Assembly (NCBI GenBank): GCA_024278955.1
Contig: JAJRSE010000075.1
Coordinates: forward strand, 1 to 36,561
Length of the DNA stretch: 36,561 nt
Source of the DNA: Planctomycetota bacterium
GTDB taxonomy: Bacteria; Planctomycetota; Planctomycetia; Pirellulales; Lacipirellulaceae
Reading direction: 5' to 3'
In this document: in pieces, positions 32,465 to 36,561 of the stretch
Numbering within the stretch: position 1 is the first letter of the stretch
How the letters are laid out: every line of letters starts with the position of its first letter
Notes under the pieces: generated by a model
Told to the model about the DNA's origin: nothing
Seen by the model: only the letters and a program-made list of their open reading frames with translations
The model's database searches: none
Position numbers and translations under genes: made by a program

Positions 32465-33826
32465 CTAGGAATCAAGCACCACGTCTCCTTGAGGAACCGC
32501 AATGCAGGTCAAACATTCGTGGTCGCCGACCGGCGAGCCGGGCTCTTTGGCATGGGCGATTTTTCCTTCGCGAACCGTAACCAAACATTGCCCGCAGTTC
32601 CCCGCTCGGCAGCCGCAATCGAGCGCCACGCCTTGGCTTTCGGCAAAGTCGAGCAGCGAAGGATGCTCGCCAGTCCAAGTATAGGATTCGCCTTCTTGAG
32701 TAAACTTCACATGACAAGGCCCCGCATCTAAGTTTGCCGATCGCCCCACTTTCACGCTCGCTGGCCCAAACGCCTCGTAGTGGAGGTGCGACTCGGGCAC
32801 CCCCCATTCCAGCAGCGCAGGCACTAAACTTTCCATCATCGGGGCCGGCCCACAAACATAAAATCGAAAGTTACTTGAAGGCAAGACTTGCCGCAACCGA
32901 GCAATGTCGATTCGGCCGCGATGGTCAAAATCGCGGCCCAGCGTGTCGGCGGGAGTCGGCCGCGAATAGCTCAGATCGAGATGCAAATTATCGCAGCTTG
33001 CCAGCTCTAGGAACCGCGATCGAAACGGATGCTCTCGACTATTGCCGAAACCGGCCAACAAAAAAACCTTACGCCGACTCTGCTGGTGGACAATCGAATT
33101 GGCCATGCTAAGAAGCGGCGTAATGCCAATTCCTGCACCAATGAGCACCACGGGCCCGTCGTCGGTGGGGTCTAGAAAAAAAATCCCCTGAGGCGATTGG
33201 ACTTCCAGCGTAGAGCCGACATGAATTTGATCGTGAAAAAAACTGCTGCCCTGGCCCGGAGGTAAATCGCTTTTCCCAAGCGGTGCCCCGGTACGCTTGA
33301 TCGTTATCCGGTAAAAATCTTCGCGTGGCCGTTCAGAAAGCGAGTAACACCGGACCAAAGGCCGGCGTCTGGGATCGGTCTGTAGGTCGAAGGTTAGATA
33401 TTGCCCTGGCTCGAAACGCGGCAAGGGACGCCCATCGGCTGGCGTCAAATAAAACGATTTACAATCGGTCGCTTCGTCGACGACTGCCGAAACTCGAAAC
33501 GGCCTCGTACCCGACCATGCCTTGAAGGTCGGTTTCGCCGCACGGGCCCACTGCAAACCGGCTTGAAGCCGCTGGTTAAAATCAGACCGACGTGCAAGGT
33601 AGCGTCGACGCGCAGCTCTCCCGCGAAATCCTCTCGCAACCACGGCCCCCAGGGTTTGTAAGGCGGAGATCCCAAGCAAAATTGTGCCCGAGGTCATCCC
33701 CACCGATTGCCAGTCCACGATGCATCCTTGCTCGATCAAATCTGCGGTTAGAAAATACGACAATACAGAAACCAGCATTATTTCGAATGCCCCGGAATGT
33801 GTCGAGAACAGATAGCAAGCTAGCAT
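32465..33826 (-). CDS. Membrane-tethered FAD/NAD(P)H reductase with C-terminal 2Fe-2S domain
   Basis: A 453-residue protein. One or two TM segments (about 15-31 and 43-65) and an Arg-rich cytosolic stretch precede a ferredoxin-NADP reductase module. FAD binding is at RCYSLSE (Arg159, Ser162), nucleotide binding at IGAGIGITPLLSMAN (about 229-243) and YVCGPAPMM (about 323-331). The C-terminal 90 residues are a plant-type 2Fe-2S ferredoxin with C406, C411, C414 and C441 (CGCRAGNCGQC and CLTC). The order matches Hcr/phthalate-dioxygenase-reductase-like enzymes, which take electrons from NAD(P)H. First gene of the minus-strand redox operon, it is the likely entry point for cytosolic electrons. An alternative start is the ATG at 33778. 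It diverges from the cyclase gene across 121 bp. Confidence 0.92.
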   Translation of the reverse strand: MLACYLFSTHSGAFEIMLVSVLSYFLTADLIEQGCIVDWQSVGMTSGTILLGISALQTLGAVVARGFRGRAARRRYLARRSDFNQRLQAGLQWARAAKPTFKAWSGTRPFRVSAVVDEATDCKSFYLTPADGRPLPRFEPGQYLTFDLQTDPRRRPLVRCYSLSERPREDFYRITIKRTGAPLGKSDLPPGQGSSFFHDQIHVGSTLEVQSPQGIFFLDPTDDGPVVLIGAGIGITPLLSMANSIVHQQSRRKVFLLAGFGNSREHPFRSRFLELASCDNLHLDLSYSRPTPADTLGRDFDHRGRIDIARLRQVLPSSNFRFYVCGPAPMMESLVPALLEWGVPESHLHYEAFGPASVKVGRSANLDAGPCHVKFTQEGESYTWTGEHPSLLDFAESQGVALDCGCRAGNCGQCLVTVREGKIAHAKEPGSPVGDHECLTCIAVPQGDVVLDS

Positions 33827-33947
33827 CCGAATATAGCGATTCTACGGAAGCTGCGGGGTCATGATCGGCTGGCGGTAAGCTACCCTCTGGTAGGGATCTT
33901 CCTCAGTTCCATCTTTCGCAAAATTCTACGTCCAGGCATGGCACCCA
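33827..33947. promoter_or_regulatory. Divergent promoter region of the redox operon and the cyclase gene
   Basis: 121 bp separate the reductase and cyclase starts, so opposing promoters must lie here. A short hairpin CTACC-CTCT-GGTAG (33880-33893) sits near the centre and could be an operator. I cannot identify -35/-10 pairs with confidence, and no CRP-like TGTGA-N6-TCACA site is visible. Confidence 0.3.
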
Positions 33948-35696
33948 ATGTTCGAGGTCGCAGTTTATCACGACCTGCTTCACAAGCAGTTTTGTCTCGC
34001 TGGCAACCGATTTGCGCTCCAAAAAAAAACGTCGGAGCAGCAAACTTGGGAGGTCGTTGACGAAGCCGAAAACCCGCAAGGTTCGATACAATTTAGAATC
34101 AGCAACACGGGCCTCGAAGCCATCGCCCTGCCACCTGAAACACCAATCCACTTGGCCGATGGACGCCCACTCGTGTGTGGCGAACCGATCGCCTTGCCGT
34201 GCATCTTGCAACTGGGAGCAACTTGGCTAGAAGTCCTCGTATGCGAAGCGCCTCGTTCGATGGCCCCGCTACTAGGCGGCGACCTCGCCGAGCTTCTAAG
34301 TTCCGCCGGCTCTGACGACAGCAATTGCTTGAGGCCCTCTGCCGCAACGGTTGCCAAATGGCTGAGCGATGCAGGACAACTTCATCGAGCGGTAGCCGGC
34401 TCGAAGGATTTCTACGCCGAGGCAGCACGCTTTGCGGTCGACACGGTGGGCCTCGATGCGGCTTGGATCGTCTCCTACGATAACCAGCAATGGCAGATCG
34501 CCGGCAGTTGTCTTCCCTCGCCTCAAAACGGCGTTGCTTTCAACAGCGCTGCTTTGGAAGTGCTCGAACAGAAACCAGTAGCCTGGTATCAACCGATACC
34601 TGCAGCAACCCAGCCAGCCCGTGCCCAGGCTCTGGTGGTGGCTCCGGTGTTCGACCTTCATGGAAACCTAACGGCCGCAGTTTACGGAGTTCGCAACACC
34701 CAGGGCAATAATCGACGCGCAGGTGTCCGACCGCTCGAAGCAAGGTTGGTGCAGCTGCTCGCCGAGTCGGTCGCTGCTGGAATCGCTCGCATCGACCAAG
34801 AAACCGAAGCCGCGAGGACTCGCGTCTTGCTCGAACAAGCGTTTTCTCCGACCGTGGCTAAGTACATTCAGCAACACCCCGAAAGCCTAGCGGGGCAGTT
34901 GAAAGACGTGACCGTGCTGTTCGCCGATCTTCGCGGTTACACGCCCCTTGCCGAGTCGTTACCGCCGGCCGATTGCTACGCCTTGCTAGGCGACGTCATG
35001 GAGTCGCTCACTCAAATCGTGATGCAACACGGAGGCGTGGTTGTCGACTACTACGGCGATGGCTTACTCGCACTTTGGAATGCGCCTCTCGAACAACCAA
35101 ACCATCCCGACTTGGCCTGCTCAGCTGCGATTGAATTGCTTGGGGCAATGCCTGACATTTCTGAAAAATGGCACACTCGCCTCAATGGCCCGTTAGAATT
35201 AGGCATCGGCATCCACACCGGACCGGCCCATGTCGGGAACGCCGGAACACGTAGCCGGCTCAAGTACGGGCCCCGCGGTAACACGGTGAACCTAGCCAGC
35301 CGCGTCCAAGCCGCGTCAAAACAGCTCCAACTGCCGCTCGTCATGACGGCCTCAACTCAGAAAAAACTGACGAGCAAGTTCTTTACTCTGCGGGCATGCA
35401 CCGCCAAGCTACCCGGGCTCGAAAATCCGATCGAACTATACACCGCTTACCCTGCATCGGAAGCAACGACCGTGAAGTCGAAGCTCGATCAGTATTCTCA
35501 TGCGCTAGATTTATTTGAAACCGGCGAGCTTGAGTCGGCGGAACATCTGTTAAGTGAACTCGTGAAGACGGGACACACAACGCCCGCCAATTTCTTGGCT
35601 CACTACACGGCAGCGCAAATTAGCAGAAGCCAAGGCCGGCGCGCCGTCGATAAAATTGCAGCCCACTCAGGTTCGGTAGTAGAACTTTCCGGGTAG
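33948..35696 (+). CDS. Class III adenylate/guanylate cyclase with GAF-like sensor domain
   Basis: A 582-residue soluble protein. The N-terminal 105 residues are beta-rich and possibly FHA-like, without a clear GR..S..H signature. About 145-290 resembles a GAF domain (FYAEAARFAVDTVGLDAAWI to LVAPVFDLHGNLTAAVYGV). About 310-500 is a class III cyclase: metal Asp327 in VLFADLRGYT and Asp371 in YYGDGLLALW, and transition-state Asn448 and Arg452 in NTVNLASRV. The base-specifying Lys and Asp of adenylate cyclases appear as Asp367 and Asn445, so the product cannot be predicted. A TPR-like tail follows (YSHALDLFETGELESAEHLL). It is divergent from the operon that contains the CNB-ferredoxin. Confidence 0.9.
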   Translation: MFEVAVYHDLLHKQFCLAGNRFALQKKTSEQQTWEVVDEAENPQGSIQFRISNTGLEAIALPPETPIHLADGRPLVCGEPIALPCILQLGATWLEVLVCEAPRSMAPLLGGDLAELLSSAGSDDSNCLRPSAATVAKWLSDAGQLHRAVAGSKDFYAEAARFAVDTVGLDAAWIVSYDNQQWQIAGSCLPSPQNGVAFNSAALEVLEQKPVAWYQPIPAATQPARAQALVVAPVFDLHGNLTAAVYGVRNTQGNNRRAGVRPLEARLVQLLAESVAAGIARIDQETEAARTRVLLEQAFSPTVAKYIQQHPESLAGQLKDVTVLFADLRGYTPLAESLPPADCYALLGDVMESLTQIVMQHGGVVVDYYGDGLLALWNAPLEQPNHPDLACSAAIELLGAMPDISEKWHTRLNGPLELGIGIHTGPAHVGNAGTRSRLKYGPRGNTVNLASRVQAASKQLQLPLVMTASTQKKLTSKFFTLRACTAKLPGLENPIELYTAYPASEATTVKSKLDQYSHALDLFETGELESAEHLLSELVKTGHTTPANFLAHYTAAQISRSQGRRAVDKIAAHSGSVVELSG

Positions 35697-35816
35697 CCGT
35701 TCAAGAAAAGGCCGGAAATTTTCAACCCCAAAGTTCCCCGAGGTTAGTCCGGGAACAAATGCCGATAGCGCTTTCGCATTTCCTTCGGTTGGGTGCCCCC
35801 TCCATTCACCGACAAG
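35697..35816. other. Gene-free stretch with ATTTTCAACC repeat
   Basis: Only a GAAAAGGCCGGAAATTTTCAACC piece (35706-35728) is recognisable; it matches 5-29 at the other end of the window with few differences. The rest up to the IS3-like left end has no gene or structure that I can support. Confidence 0.4.
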
Positions 35817-35898
35817 TGACCTGCCCCCTTCAACCTAGCCCACTTTCTGAGCGATAATTAGCTCAGATTTTGGCTCAGAACCTGAAGGAGGATATTTG

Positions 35899-36057
35899 AT
35901 GTCACGAGGCAAGAAGCACACAGCGGAGCAGATAATTAGCAAGCTCCGCGAAGCGTCTGAAAGAATTGGAGAAGCAGAACCCCGTTTGAAACGCCTGCTT
36001 GCTGATGCGGAGCTGGACAAGTCGATCTTGAAAGAAGCCGCGTCGGGAAACTTCTAA
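35899..36057 (+). pseudogene. IS3-family OrfA remnant
   Basis: This 52-codon frame keeps the two ends of an IS3-type OrfA: MSRGKKHTAEQIISKLREA and RLKRLLADAELDKSILKEAA. The HTH core of about 40 codons is missing. Just after the deletion the bases still spell the RLKELEKQN segment in another frame, and a 1-base loss before CCCGTTTG restores the original frame. It cannot give a working DNA-binding protein. Confidence 0.8.
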
Positions 36058-36385
36058 GCCCGGCGAAACGACGCGCAGCGGTCGCCCACGTCCGAGATGC
36101 TCTCGGACGCGACCGTGTGTCGGAACGCGGGCTTGCCAGGTACTCGATCAACCTCGTAGCACCCAACGCCGGAAGAAGCATGTGCCGAGCGATGAGTCAC
36201 GTTTGGTGAGGCGCATGACACAACTGGTCAGCGACTATGGGCGTTACGGCTATCGCCGTGTGGCCGCCTTACTACACGCCGAAAAATGGCAGGTAAATCA
36301 CAAACGTATTGAGCGACTTTGGCGTCAGGAAGGATTAGAAGTGCCTCAAAAACAGACGAAACGGAGGCGATTGTGGTTGAATGAT
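36058..36385 (+). pseudogene. IS3-family OrfB transposase remnant
   Basis: The conserved start LLSPAKRRAAVAHVRDALGR is readable from just before 36058. A 1-base deletion after GAACGC (about 36126) shifts frame, after which ACQVLDQPRSTQRR, LVRRMTQLVSDYGRYGYRRV, NHKRIERLWRQEGLEVPQK and RRRLWLND follow: the HTH_21 domain of IS3 transposases. Family sequence ends there; the rve/DDE domain is absent. Dead by both frameshift and truncation. Confidence 0.82.
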
Positions 36386-36438
36386 GATTCCTTTCGCCAG
36401 AACGGATACTGTCGCAAAGACGTAAGCGTCCGGTACAA

Positions 36439-36561
36439 CTAGCGTCGCCCGGCACGATTTCGTCGCTGGGCCCGTCGGTCTCTTTTCTTGGCTCGTCGTG
36501 CTTCTTGCTCGTCTTTTCGGTAGGTTCTTATCGACTCGGGGTGCGTTTTTGCCCAATGGTC
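36439..36561 (-). CDS. 3' end of an unrecognised gene running off the window
   Basis: The minus-strand frame is open from the window edge to a TAG at 36439-36441, giving 40 residues that begin DHWAKTHPESIRTYRKDE and end in a very basic Arg/Ala/Lys tail (RRAQRRNRAGRR). The composition is that of a helical, nucleic-acid-binding C-terminus, but no family is recognised. Chance remains possible because only 40 codons are visible, and the IS3 remnant lies directly behind it. Confidence 0.35.
   Translation of the reverse strand, partial: DHWAKTHPESIRTYRKDEQEARRAKKRDRRAQRRNRAGRR

Larger units (their letters stand above)
35817..36385 (+). mobile_element. Decayed, truncated IS3-family insertion sequence
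   Basis: The left end is probably TGACCTGCCCCCTTCAAC at 35817, a typical IS3-type terminus, followed by a leader with AAGGAGG just before the first ATG at 35899. Remains of OrfA and the beginning of OrfB follow. OrfB stops resembling a transposase at about 36385, before the DDE catalytic domain, and no right terminal repeat is visible, so the 3' two-thirds are gone. Confidence 0.8.

Noticed and set aside
26524..33826. Selenoprotein genes with in-frame UGA among the redox proteins
   Set aside because: All Cys motifs (CxxCH, Fe-S sets) are complete in single uninterrupted frames, and no family-like sequence continues past any UGA stop; no SECIS-like hairpin was found next to a UGA.
33948..34260. 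A definite FHA domain at the cyclase N-terminus
   Set aside because: Beta-rich and of suitable size, but the conserved GR, S and H phosphothreonine-binding positions are not recognisable, so only a possible relation is stated.

Overview
The window looks like chromosomal DNA of a planctomycete of the Pirellulales type. The grounds are the secreted ceramidase-like and PhoPQ-related (PqaA) proteins, a FixL/FixJ-like pair, proteins with weak or absent Shine-Dalgarno sites, frequent CGATCG-rich moderate-GC coding sequence, and gene-free stretches packed with short palindromic repeats. This assignment rests on recalled family distributions, not on a search.

Layout. (1) 1-2.5 kb: repeat debris, then a truncated RHS gene with a Cys-rich C-terminal tip and a small membrane protein behind it, a possible toxin/immunity pair. 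(2) 2.5-8.7 kb: a complete bacterial selenocysteine system. It holds tRNA-Sec and selD on the minus strand, the latter fused to an NADH-dehydrogenase-like flavoprotein, and selB and selA divergently on the plus strand. I see no selenoprotein gene with an in-frame UGA. (3) 8.9-12.4 kb: a four-PAS histidine kinase overlapping a FixJ/LuxR-type response regulator, followed by an 87-residue stand-alone LuxR-type HTH protein. (4) 12.4-21.3 kb: a secreted sphingomyelinase-like hydrolase, two secreted ceramidase-like proteins, a 2-TM K+ channel with RCK domain, a permease fused to an HMA metal-binding domain, a PqaA-like protein and a two-CBS protein. (5) 21.4-22.0 kb: 0.6 kb without genes, containing MITE-like inverted repeats and a 13-C homopolymer.

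(6) 22.0-35.7 kb is the most interesting part, a redox locus. On the plus strand are a membrane-anchored pentaheme cytochrome with a long Pro-rich spacer and an outer-membrane beta-barrel. On the minus strand, apparently as one operon, are a membrane-tethered FAD/NAD(P)H/2Fe-2S reductase, a tetraheme c554-like cytochrome, a protein with two cyclic-nucleotide-binding domains and four [4Fe-4S] motifs, a four-helix b-type cytochrome with two His-x13-His pairs, and a decaheme cytochrome with a Cys-rich cytosolic tail. Divergent from the operon is a class III nucleotidyl cyclase. My reading (inference) is an electron conduit from cytosolic NAD(P)H across the inner membrane to periplasmic and perhaps outer-membrane haems, with a ferredoxin-like component controlled by a cyclic nucleotide made by the neighbouring cyclase.

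(7) 35.7-36.56 kb: a decayed IS3-family element and the 3' end of an unrecognised minus-strand gene.

Mobile-DNA traces run throughout: two 109-bp elements sharing CTAGTGCTTTGTCA-type ends (one supplying the start of the CBS gene), a composite CCACAGAG element found both where the RHS gene breaks off and upstream of the cytochrome cluster, and several copies of an AACCACGACG repeat. Stretches not described below hold nothing I can recognise.
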